In this document: positions 8,901 to 14,471 of the stretch, in pieces
Position numbering within the stretch: position 1 is the first letter of the stretch
Layout of the letters: every line of letters starts with the position of its first letter
NCBI GenBank assembly: GCA_003131925.1
Contig: PKWC01000074.1
Location: 1 to 19,121, forward strand
Length of the DNA: 19,121 nt
From: Alphaproteobacteria bacterium
GTDB taxonomy: Bacteria > Pseudomonadota > Alphaproteobacteria > Micropepsales > Micropepsaceae
Direction: 5' to 3'
Notes under the pieces: model-generated
Seen by the model: the letters and a program-made list of their open reading frames with translations, nothing else
Databases searched by the model: none
What the model was told of the DNA's origin: nothing
Made by a program: the position numbers and the translations under genes

Positions 8901-9459
8901 GGTCGTCCAGCGACTGAAGGCCGAGGAGCGCGCCGACGATGCGAAGGAACATTTGCCGCCGGTCGGCGACGCTTTCGCGGCGGTCGATCCACAGTGGATC
9001 GGCCGGCTTGCTGCCGATTGTGCCGTCGACATCTACGTGGAAGCGCAGGGCGCGCGGCAGCGCCTCGTTCTCCGCGGCAACGCCTCGCGCCGCGGCGTTT
9101 GGTTCGCCGCCAACGACGACCGCGAGAATTCGTCGGCCCTTGCCGAGTCTCGTGAAATCGACGATTTCCTTTTCGACCCATTCGCTGCGCACAGCGTCGG
9201 GGCTGCAGACGACGATCAGGGATTCCGATTGCGCGAGCCCCTGGCGGATGCGTTCGGGCAGGTCCTGGCCGGGCACCAGTTCGCTCTCGTCGCGAAAAAC
9301 AGGCTTCAGTGGGCGATTGAGTGTGCGCCGGTCGAGGCCGGGGATCTGCACCACTTTCGGCAGCACATAGCTCTCCAGCTCGCGCTGAAGGCGCCGCGCA
9401 GAGTCGCGATCCTTGCGGCTGTAGCTGATGAAGGCTTTGTATTTGTGAGCTTCCGCCAT
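5914..9459 (-). CDS. TIR-transmembrane-double WD40 propeller-Sel1-like receptor-type protein, copy B
   Basis: The product has 1181 residues and starts at ATG 9459. Residues about 6-140 are a TIR domain (FISYS at 10-14, PVFRDESEL near 53-61, W94-x3-E98). AERRRR at 194-199 precedes one hydrophobic helix (about 200-224). A helical linker to about 296 (AQGIILEVLARR) leads to fourteen WD40 repeats (298-884; GH...SPDG...DKTARIWDA), enough for two seven-bladed propellers. A C-terminal region of some 295 residues contains Sel1/TPR-like helices (YELGRALEA, AAQIDLGDLLVQ, AAFELGHLFEHG). By the positive-inside rule the TIR is cytosolic and the propellers are outside the inner membrane. TIR domains of this kind can hydrolyse NAD+; WD40 and Sel1 parts bind proteins. 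A sensor with a TIR output in defence or signalling is inferred. It is convergent with the truncated GLUG copy. Confidence 0.92.
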   Translation of the reverse strand: MAEAHKYKAFISYSRKDRDSARRLQRELESYVLPKVVQIPGLDRRTLNRPLKPVFRDESELVPGQDLPERIRQGLAQSESLIVVCSPDAVRSEWVEKEIVDFTRLGKGRRILAVVVGGEPNAAARGVAAENEALPRALRFHVDVDGTIGSKPADPLWIDRRESVADRRQMFLRIVGALLGLQSLDDLILRERQAERRRRLVAQGIAAAMTVLAVLASGAGWIAYQRGNDAVYARDQTLEGEMRLLTQAAAERLKDGDVPGAQGIILEVLARRGAVAADRATAVNIFQEMRANDHLLLVLWGHSDRVNCAAYSPDGRRLVTGSFDNTARIWDAGTGVQLAVLSGHSDYVISAAWSPDGKHIVTASQDKTVRIWDAATGIQRAVLSGHGDVVASAQYSPDGKHIVTASVDKTARIWDAGTGAQLAVLSGHGNIVTSASYSPDGKRILTASYDKTARIWDAATGAQLVVLSGHGDSVECAAYSPDGKRIVTASDDKTVRIWDAARGTQLSLLTGHADAVTCAAWSPDGSRIVSASLDRTARIWDAATGAQLGSLSGYSDVFSAAYSPDGRRIVTVAQDKAARIWDAATGAQLAVLSGHGDHVVSAGWSPDGRRVITASSDKTARIWNAATWVQIAQLSGHHDRVESAAYSPDGQRIVTASDDKTVRIWDASTDAQLAVLSGHGAAVTSAAWSPDGRRIVSGSWDKTARIWNAATGAQIAVLSGHSESINSAAYSPDGRHILTASADKTARIWEAASGAQLVVLSGHGGGVIWAAYSLDGKYIVTASVDKTARIWDAATGAQLALLTGHGDHVVSAAFSPDGKRIVTASVDKTVRIWDAATGTQLAELLGHTAAVIAAVYSPDGRRVVSASDDDTARIWDARVPADLDAQIIWDQAAEFDPPAEVERAQLGLPPDARVRTWQKNVTKCDQMAAVPYDPDRDSQGVMQGSIVADVANSACAAETAKAGRAPRSVYELGRALEAKHDLAGARREFELAVSEGYPAAQIDLGDLLVQREAGMRDDRRAVSLYEQAWRDGVSIAAFELGHLFEHGVHGRGAASQPAVHSEASKAWDWYRKGADAGEPNALARFGEQDDRAAAVASDAKKRDALLLNAFQYYAAAAERAHDEDWPDDAWQNWRYRRATLARLLAREGMMRQVADAYAGIRDKWRPHSSTLLQRIKGWLRL
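6808..8568 (-). repeat. Fourteen tandem 126-bp WD40-encoding repeats
   Basis: The WD40 part of TIR copy B is an array of 14 units of 42 codons; unit 7 (about 7705-7825) is one codon shorter. The words for DKTARIWDA and SPDGKR recur almost unchanged at DNA level. Such an array can gain or lose units by recombination, and it makes long antisense reading frames. Confidence 0.9.
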
Positions 9460-9522
9460 CCCCGCGCCCGTGGGCGCAGATTAAACCCGTTATTGGATTT
9501 CATCCAGCGGGACTTGGTCCGC
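9460..9522 (-). promoter_or_regulatory. Conserved 63-bp leader of TIR-WD40 copy B
   Basis: It matches the leader of copy A (986-1048) base for base in length, with the identical outer block CAGCGGGACTTGGTCCGC. A perfect GCGCCC-GT-GGGCGC hairpin (9464-9477) lies just upstream of the ATG, where the ribosome must bind. Beyond 9522 the two loci have nothing in common. It therefore probably holds the promoter and a structured translation start. Confidence 0.5.
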
Positions 9523-9604
9523 CGCCGCCCGGTGCCTTCGCTGCACCGGGATTCCGCATAGTGAACAAACCCATCGCCGATTTGCATCAGCTTGCGGCAT
9601 CATC

Positions 9605-9728
9605 TCAGCGGGGTGCGCGCAGCCTGTCCTTCAGGAAATCTTTCGCCGCCTCGTCTGGCTCCAGCACGATGGTGCGGTCGTAGGAAGCGATCGCGTCTTC
9701 GCAGCGGCCGCATTCCTCAAGATGCGGA
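9605..9728 (-). pseudogene. C-terminal fragment of a TPR protein
   Basis: The minus-strand frame ending at TGA 9605 encodes a single TPR-like helix pair (LEECGRCEDAIASYDRT, then IVLEPDEAAKDFLKDRL) and then stops. Upstream of about 9728 the frame runs into a palindromic repeat and unrelated sequence, with no family-like start. One motif alone cannot name the parent protein. It resembles the C-terminal end of a TPR protein such as the neighbouring TIR-TPR gene, but is not a copy of its end. Confidence 0.35.
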
Positions 9729-9729
9729 G

Positions 9730-9748
9730 TTCGGGGTCGGACTCCGAA
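9730..9748. repeat. 19-bp palindrome, copy 1 (TTCGGGGTC-G-GACTCCGAA)
   Basis: Two nine-base arms around one base, with a G-T pair. It is the same 9+1+9 design as the copies at 12274-12292 and 14379-14397. It lies at the broken end of the TPR fragment. Confidence 0.6.
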
Positions 9749-9781
9749 TGATATTTTGATTCTTGCATTACGCATATTCGT

Positions 9782-9819
9782 GACGACCTCACCCGCCAGC
9801 GCGGGCGCAGAGGATCGTC
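9782..9819. repeat. Long imperfect hairpin (REP-like) downstream of TIR-TolB-TPR
   Basis: Outer arms GACGACCTC and GAGGATCGTC (one bulge) enclose a perfect CCCGC-CAGC-GCGGG stem-loop. It begins 22 bases after the stop of the gene at 9842-11641, so it could protect or end that transcript. No T-run follows on the minus strand, so a classic intrinsic terminator is not clear. Confidence 0.5.
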
Positions 9820-9841
9820 GGGACCACACCCAATAGGTTCC

Positions 9842-11641
9842 TCATGACGCTGGCTGCCGAAGCGGCCCGGATTCGCCGGCTGACGCAAGCCGCGTCTCGG
9901 CCGCCGCGACCATGGCTGCGAAGCGCGGATCGCCGCGGATCGCGTCAAGGTCCGGATCGATCTTCATGTGATTGACCCACGTCGTTGTCGTCGTGGCGAA
10001 GATCGGGCGCAGCAGATCGAGAACGGCGTCGGCATTATCAAGATGGACGCAAAGCGCGCACGCGAAGTTGTAGCGCATGTTCAAATTGTCGGGATCGATC
10101 AGGACGGCGCGATCGATCCATTCCCTGGCCCGCTCCGTCTCGCCCAGGAATGCAAGGGCGACCACCGCAAATCCCATGGCCGATCCATTGCTCTTGTCCT
10201 GCGCAACAGCCTGTTCGGCGCGAGCAAGCGTCATGCGTGCCGCACGGCGAACTCCCTCCTCATCGCCGATCGCGGCGCAGCACGATTCAAGGATACCGGT
10301 GCAGTGGTAATCCGCCTCCATGGAGTCCGCCGCCTTTTCGTAGTGCCGGATCGCATCCTCGAAGCGGCGCTCGCGAAAGTTCACATCGCCGGCGGCCAGA
10401 TTGACCTCGTAAGACTCCGGATCCAGATCGAGCGCGATCGCGATTTCGGCAAACGCCTCCTTGCTGCGCCCCTGTTCGCTGAGATGTCTGGCCTTGACCG
10501 CGTGAGGCTCGGCGAGATCGGGCTCGAGCACGAGCGCCTGTTCGGCGGCTGCCAATCCATCCTCTCCCGCTCTCCCATACCGGAAATGCAACGAAGTTTG
10601 TGCGAGCGCCAGAAGCGCCCAGGCGCGCGCATAGCACGCATCGATTTCGATGGCCTTTCGGCACAGGCGGATAATCGCTTCCTCACGCCGAAAGTCACCC
10701 AGATTGCCGCCGACATATTGCTGCCGCGCCATCAGATAGAGATTGTAGGCATCGGGATTGTGGGTCGCGCGCCGCTCGATTGCGCGTTTTTCCTCGGGCA
10801 GCATTCGAATCCTGACGGCTCCGACGATCGCCTCTGAAATCTCGTCCTGGAGCGCGAAAATATCGACAAGATCGCGGTCCCAGCGCTCAGCCCAGACATG
10901 ATCGCCGGCCGCTCCGTCGATCAGCTGCGCGGTGATGCGCACGCGGCTCCCGGCTTTGCGTACGCTGCCTTCGAGCACATGGCTGACATTCAGTTGGCGG
11001 GCGACCTGCGGTATGTCGACGGCTTTGCCCTTGAACGTGAAGGCGGTGTTGCGCGCGATCACCGAGAGTGCAGAAACCTTTGAGAGGTCGGTAATGATGT
11101 CCTCGCTGATGCCGTCGCTGAAATATTCCTGTTCGACATCACCGCTCATATTGACGAACGGCAGCACGCAGATGGTGTGGGGACGGGCGGCTGGATGGGA
11201 GTGAGGCGCCCTTTGAACCGCGGGAGCGCCCGAGCGCGCGACGAGATCGGCGACGCTGGCGACCACTTTGCGCCAGCCGGGCGCGTCGGCGGCCCCGGTC
11301 CAGCCGGTCAGATCGGCATACTGGATTTGATCGAACGGCATCGGCAGGCGGGCGCCGTCGACCGTGATCTGAACGAGCTTGCCTTCGGCCCGGCCGCGAT
11401 TTGCTTCCGAGCACACCCATTGCGATTGCACGGCGTCCGCCGACCAGATCACCACGACCGCCTTGGCGGATCCCAGCCGTTCCTCGATCACCTCCGCGTA
11501 CGTCCGGTGGGGCGGCAACTCGACATCGCGCCAGACCCTGTATCCCAGGGCCTGCAGGGCGTCGGCCACATTCCGGGCTTGGGCCGCCGTCGACCGCGCG
11601 TAGGAAATGAAAATGTCGGACTGTGGTGCATCGCTGTTCAT
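9842..11641 (-). CDS. TIR-TolB/FlgO-like-TPR protein
   Basis: The reading frame is open from 11866, but the start at 11641 (MNSDAPQSDIFISYAR) is chosen because the TIR domain begins at once and the extra upstream residues are low-complexity shadow. The product has 599 residues. Residues 8-140 are a TIR domain (FISYA; W75-x3-E79 in SQWVCSEA). Residues about 155-270 are the TolB/FlgO-like domain found in CadC- and adenylate-cyclase-like regulators (VLPFVNMSGD, EYFSDGISEDIITDLS, HVLEGSVRK, AERWDRDL, IFALQDEIS). Residues 300-580 are TPR-like helices (AYNLYLMARQQY, ALVLEPDLAEPHAV, ALDLDPES). No membrane segment is visible, unlike the TIR-WD40 genes. An NAD-hydrolysing or scaffold role in signalling or defence is inferred; the target is unknown. 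Confidence 0.88.
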   Translation of the reverse strand: MNSDAPQSDIFISYARSTAAQARNVADALQALGYRVWRDVELPPHRTYAEVIEERLGSAKAVVVIWSADAVQSQWVCSEANRGRAEGKLVQITVDGARLPMPFDQIQYADLTGWTGAADAPGWRKVVASVADLVARSGAPAVQRAPHSHPAARPHTICVLPFVNMSGDVEQEYFSDGISEDIITDLSKVSALSVIARNTAFTFKGKAVDIPQVARQLNVSHVLEGSVRKAGSRVRITAQLIDGAAGDHVWAERWDRDLVDIFALQDEISEAIVGAVRIRMLPEEKRAIERRATHNPDAYNLYLMARQQYVGGNLGDFRREEAIIRLCRKAIEIDACYARAWALLALAQTSLHFRYGRAGEDGLAAAEQALVLEPDLAEPHAVKARHLSEQGRSKEAFAEIAIALDLDPESYEVNLAAGDVNFRERRFEDAIRHYEKAADSMEADYHCTGILESCCAAIGDEEGVRRAARMTLARAEQAVAQDKSNGSAMGFAVVALAFLGETERAREWIDRAVLIDPDNLNMRYNFACALCVHLDNADAVLDLLRPIFATTTTTWVNHMKIDPDLDAIRGDPRFAAMVAAAETRLASAGESGPLRQPAS

Positions 11642-11894
11642 TGGCCACTCTTTAGACCTTATCGAGGATGATTGGCGAGGAACAAATGAACGCACCACTG
11701 CGTGCAGATTTCCAGGGCAGCGGCACCAGTCAGGAGCTGAGGACGGCGTCCATGGCGTCGAGCTTTTTGCGCCGTGCGAACAGCGCGAGAGCCGTCTGGC
11801 GCATTCATGAAGGCGGATGGAAACCCACGGAATTGGCGCTTGAATAGATAGGCGGTGTTGATACATTTTGTTGGGAACGCGTCAGGAGAATGAC

Positions 11895-12164
11895 ATGAGA
11901 GCTTTCTTGACCATCGTTCCTCTAGCCATCCTTGCCGCGTCTACCGCTATCGCAATGCCAACCGGCGGCTCCCCCGGGGGCTCTGGGGCCTACATAACAC
12001 GTCCCGACTACGGGCCGTCGAAAATGTTTCGTAAGCAGCACGCTATATTGGCGGTGCGCGACGAGGGATTGAAATTGCAGTCTGCCGACGGCGGCAAACT
12101 CACAGATGCCCATCGTAAGTATTTGCAGGCGAAACTCGACGCGGTACTAGTTGGAAATTACTAA
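11895..12164 (+). CDS. Small secreted hypothetical protein (89 aa)
   Basis: ATG at 11895 follows a good ribosome binding site (AGGAG, 11884-11888), so it is preferred over the in-frame start at 11868. The first 20 residues are a signal peptide (MRAFLTIVPLAILAASTAIA) followed by a Gly/Ser-rich stretch, a middle part (RKQHAILAVRDEGLKLQ) and the tail KLTDAHRKYLQAKLDAV. This tail pattern (D-G-G-x-L-T-x-x-H-R/x-x-L-Q-x-K-L-D) occurs in short periplasmic proteins of alphaproteobacteria whose role is unknown to me. It is divergent from the TIR-TolB-TPR gene, with about 250 bases between the starts, in which I see no other gene. Confidence 0.65.
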   Translation: MRAFLTIVPLAILAASTAIAMPTGGSPGGSGAYITRPDYGPSKMFRKQHAILAVRDEGLKLQSADGGKLTDAHRKYLQAKLDAVLVGNY

Positions 12165-12273
12165 GCCCTAATGTGCCGCTGATAGTACCCGGCGAAATCG
12201 ACTGAGGGCTTGCTGGACAGCGCCAATTGCGGGACGTGGCGGACTTGCGCGCCATTGTCAACGCGCCGAAAGA

Positions 12274-12292
12274 TTTGGGGTCTTACTCCGAA
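12274..12292. repeat. 19-bp palindrome, copy 2 (TTTGGGGTC-T-TACTCCGAA)
   Basis: Same orientation and same leading bases (AAAGAT) as copy 3 at 14379-14397. The arms pair with two G-T pairs and one mismatch. It lies in gene-poor DNA before a short Cys-rich frame (to 12370). Confidence 0.55.
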
Positions 12293-12377
12293 CTACTTTT
12301 GCGGTGCCGTCATTGCGGCGATGGAGAAGCCTGCGGCTGCGAACGCGGCCTGACGGTCACGAGTTCTTGAGTACGCG

Positions 12378-12403
12378 AAGTCCCCGGCGCGATCCGGGGA
12401 CTT
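12378..12403. terminator. Strong hairpin, probably a bidirectional terminator
   Basis: A perfect ten-base stem (AAGTCCCCGG and CCGGGGACTT) around a six-base loop, followed by TT on the plus strand and preceded by AA, so it can act in both directions. Outer bases GCGA and TTCGC can extend the stem across a small bulge. The stretch from 12165 to 12685 contains no gene that I can support firmly. Confidence 0.6.
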
Positions 12404-12467
12404 TTCGCATTTCGTGGCCTGAGCTTTGCATCTTCGTATTGATGTAGTGCCCATCGGTCCCGGATCG

Positions 12468-12599
12468 TCCCATCTTGATCCATAGGATCACGGGCAAGAG
12501 ATGGGGACGAGACATGACCCGACTCATCTACTGCGCACCCGCCCAAGCCTTCGCAGACGAAAACGCCCATTCAATCCGCGCTCCGCGACCAAGATGGGA
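12468..12599. repeat. Possible MITE-like element with 13-bp terminal inverted repeats
   Basis: TCCCATCTTG at 12468-12477 is repeated inverted at 12590-12599; with one mismatch the match extends to TCCCATCTTGRTC. The unit is 132 bp. I see no clear target duplication at its ends, so a chance pair cannot be excluded. Confidence 0.25.
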
Positions 12600-12685
12600 G
12601 CGTCTTGGTCACCGGGTACCATGTTCTCCGCGGTCGCCGTGGCGAGCGCAGTCTTTTCTCTTAAGCGGCGGTTACAGTTTGAAAT

Positions 12686-12955
12686 TCACGAGGCCAGAAA
12701 CTCCCAAATCGTAGGGGTCTCTCCATCGGTTCTTGGTGGTGTGTCGGGAACGATTATTCGCCTCAGCCGCCATCGTGCCTCTCCGACGGAGATAACGAGG
12801 GAATCGGTGCTGCAACTCACTATGGTGGCCGATTCAGCGGTTCTGTTTGGATATTCAAGAGCTAGTTCGTCGCCGCGCTCTAAAGGAACGCCAAACACTG
12901 AGAGCCGCACGGTTGGGCTCAATCGCGCGCCGTTCAAGTAGGTTACATGCCGCAA
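12686..12955 (-). CDS. Hypothetical beta-rich protein (89 aa, TTG start)
   Basis: The frame starts at TTG (12955) with GGGAG eight bases upstream. No ATG lies in frame. The product has alternating hydrophobic strands (VRLSVFGVPL, RGDELALEY, ATIVSCS, SLVISVGEARWRLRRI) and a short Pro-rich C-terminus, which reads like a compact beta domain. The overlapping plus-strand frame (12501-12941) shows no such pattern and is taken as the shadow. The start is 28 bases from that of the divergent 56-aa gene at 12984. I do not recognise the family. Confidence 0.45.
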   Translation of the reverse strand: MRHVTYLNGARLSPTVRLSVFGVPLERGDELALEYPNRTAESATIVSCSTDSLVISVGEARWRLRRIIVPDTPPRTDGETPTIWEFLAS

Positions 12956-12983
12956 CGGTTACGCTCCCATTGGGATTCCAACC

Positions 12984-13154
12984 ATGCCACAATACCCCAT
13001 GTCCAAGGGACCCCAAGGCCAAGACCCCGATCCCGAATGGCTCCACTTGCTCACGCCAATGCAAAAGGAATGGCGGGATAAGCAGATTTCGAAGGGTCGC
13101 GACCCAGATTACTACCTTGAGCAACAGCTCAGAGAGGCGAAAATTTGGCCCTGA
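12984..13154 (+). CDS. 56-aa hypothetical micro-protein
   Basis: ATG at 12984 opens a 56-codon frame. The product is MPQYPMSKGPQGQDPDPEWL, followed by HLLTPMQKEWRDK and a charged C-terminal helix (DYYLEQQLREAKIWP). There are two Trp and many acidic and amide residues, and codon use is normal, which suggests selection. A GGGA word lies about nine bases upstream. An internal Met at residue 6 is a second possible start. No family is known to me. It is divergent from the 89-aa gene at 12686-12955, and the two start regions share the same short gap. Confidence 0.5.
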   Translation: MPQYPMSKGPQGQDPDPEWLHLLTPMQKEWRDKQISKGRDPDYYLEQQLREAKIWP

Positions 13155-13309
13155 GATCGTCGCCCGGTCCGGGGCAGATGCTCAATTGGGAGATTATGAA
13201 ATAAGTGGAAATTTGTTGGATTGATGCGCGCCATCGTACCGCCAATGGCATGCTCCTAGCTGATTTCTTTGATTTCACATGAAGCACTGCAATAAAGCCT
13301 GCATCCGAT

Positions 13310-13777
13310 TTAACGGAAGAGTGAGTTGACGGTAGCATGGATATTCGTCGTCCAATCCCAGCTTGGCGGGAGATCGGGATCGTCATCTTGTTTGCCGTCG
13401 AGCGTGCCCACGGCGTCGATTTCTAAGTCACGATGATCGTTCGGCGCTACCGATTGGACTCTGCTCAGCGGTGATATTTCTGCCGGTACGATCACGCATC
13501 GAACGTGTGGAAGCATTTCAGCGGGCTTAAGTGTAATCAACGTCAATGGCCAACGGTGGTCCAAATCAGGATCGCCAATCCGGCCAAAGTCGTGTAGGAA
13601 CAATCCGGTTGGTAGACGTATGTAGGCAGCGTCCAATTTGCGCTGCGCATCGTCCACCAAGCCAGCTTCTCGGCATAGCTTCAGGGTTCCTTGCCGCGGT
13701 GCAGCCCACGCCGCGGTAGCGATCACGGGAGCGAGCACCACGCAGCTTGCGCCGATTATCGCATTGTACAACTTCAT
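13310..13777 (-). CDS. Secreted hypothetical protein (155 aa)
   Basis: The open frame reaches 13837, but the Met at 13777 has GGAG nine bases upstream and begins a signal peptide (MKLYNAIIGASCVV, hydrophobic core, AAWAA-PRQ). The mature part of about 130 residues contains LCREAGLVDDAQRKLDAAYIRL, then beta-like segments (LTLITLKP, VRCVIVPAEIS) and an acidic C-terminal part (DGKQDDDPDLPPSWDW). There is no recognisable catalytic motif and no anchor. It is probably periplasmic. It is convergent with the plus-strand 56-aa gene, with about 155 bases between them in which I see nothing. Confidence 0.6.
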   Translation of the reverse strand: MKLYNAIIGASCVVLAPVIATAAWAAPRQGTLKLCREAGLVDDAQRKLDAAYIRLPTGLFLHDFGRIGDPDLDHRWPLTLITLKPAEMLPHVRCVIVPAEISPLSRVQSVAPNDHRDLEIDAVGTLDGKQDDDPDLPPSWDWTTNIHATVNSLFR

Positions 13778-13940
13778 TTTCGTGCGCTCCAAATTGCACA
13801 ACGAGTTTAGCATTTTGTCTCGCGGAGCGATACACAACGCTGGCGGGCAGTGCCCTCCCGACGTATTGAGGCATCTCTAGAAAGCCCTAGAACGTAACAA
13901 ATACGTCCTTATCGACTTGAGTATTAGAGCGGGCAACGGT

Positions 13941-14435
13941 TCATCCAAAGAGTTTTAGAAGGATGCCATCGAGGTCGTCAACGCGCTCAAACATACCCGT
14001 TGGGGTTGTACGATGGTTTGCGCGCAAAGGGCGGTCACCCTGTGCCCTGCGTCCAATTCGCTTGGGTTGACGGTAGCTTGCAATGTCCGGGAGCGGCTCG
14101 CCAGGTGCGCCCCCGAACCAATAGTATGGCCCGAGTTCAAGCTCGGGCGTCACTACGATCCAAATGACGCAACTACTGGGCTTATCGGCTAACTGTTTGC
14201 TGATAGCGACTCGCTGCGGGGTTACCGGAGGCACATTCGATCTTTGGAGTTTAGTGCGAAATTGAATGTGGCGGACTGTCGGACCCCGGCTTAATACCAA
14301 ATCGTACCCATGCGCGTCGAACTCGCACCGCAAAACTTCTAAGTCAACGATTCCACGGCGCCAAAACGTGCGTAAAGATTTGGGGTCTGACCCCGAACTT
14401 GGAGGGTTAGTGCCCCCGCAACCAACTGGCGACAA
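13941..14435 (-). pseudogene. 5'-truncated PD-(D/E)XK-nuclease-like protein
   Basis: The C-terminal part, from WRRGIVDLEV (about 14363) down to the stop at 13941, follows a small protein pattern of alphaproteobacteria: a helix, GYDLVL, RHIQFRTK, a helix of the type VAISKQLADKPSSCVIWIVV, YYWFGGAPGEPLPD, and a FERVDDLDGILLKLFG end. The D-(x)n-Q-x-x-x-K spacing at GYDLVL/RHIQFRTK recalls PD-(D/E)XK restriction-like enzymes (inferred). The first 24 residues, from the TTG at 14435, are read through the 19-bp palindrome at 14379-14397 and have no family pattern, so the true N-terminus is lost. The remaining frame is open and may still be translated. Confidence 0.55.
14379..14397. repeat. 19-bp palindrome, copy 3 (TTTGGGGTC-T-GACCCCGAA)
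   Basis: Perfect GGGGTC-T-GACCCC core with wobble and A-T extensions to nine base pairs. It marks the point where the gene at 13941-14435 stops looking like its family. Similar palindromes are found in other proteobacteria near REP-type tyrosine transposases (from memory, not checked). Confidence 0.6.
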
Positions 14436-14471
14436 CGCCGTGCCTCGAACACGCGCCCTGATGCGTCACCC

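Noticed and set aside
8578..9561. 327-codon plus-strand frame opposite the TIR domain, and its counterpart at 200-835
   Set aside because: Both appear only because the two TIR genes are paralogues. The sense frame has a clear domain, the antisense frame has none.
12310..12570. 86-codon minus-strand frame
   Set aside because: It runs through the strong terminator-like hairpin at 12378-12403 and through one arm of the inverted repeat at 12468; unlikely to be coding.
12501..12941. 146-codon plus-strand frame
   Set aside because: Low-complexity Arg/Ser-rich product without domains. The opposite frame (12686-12955) has a more protein-like pattern and a ribosome binding site.
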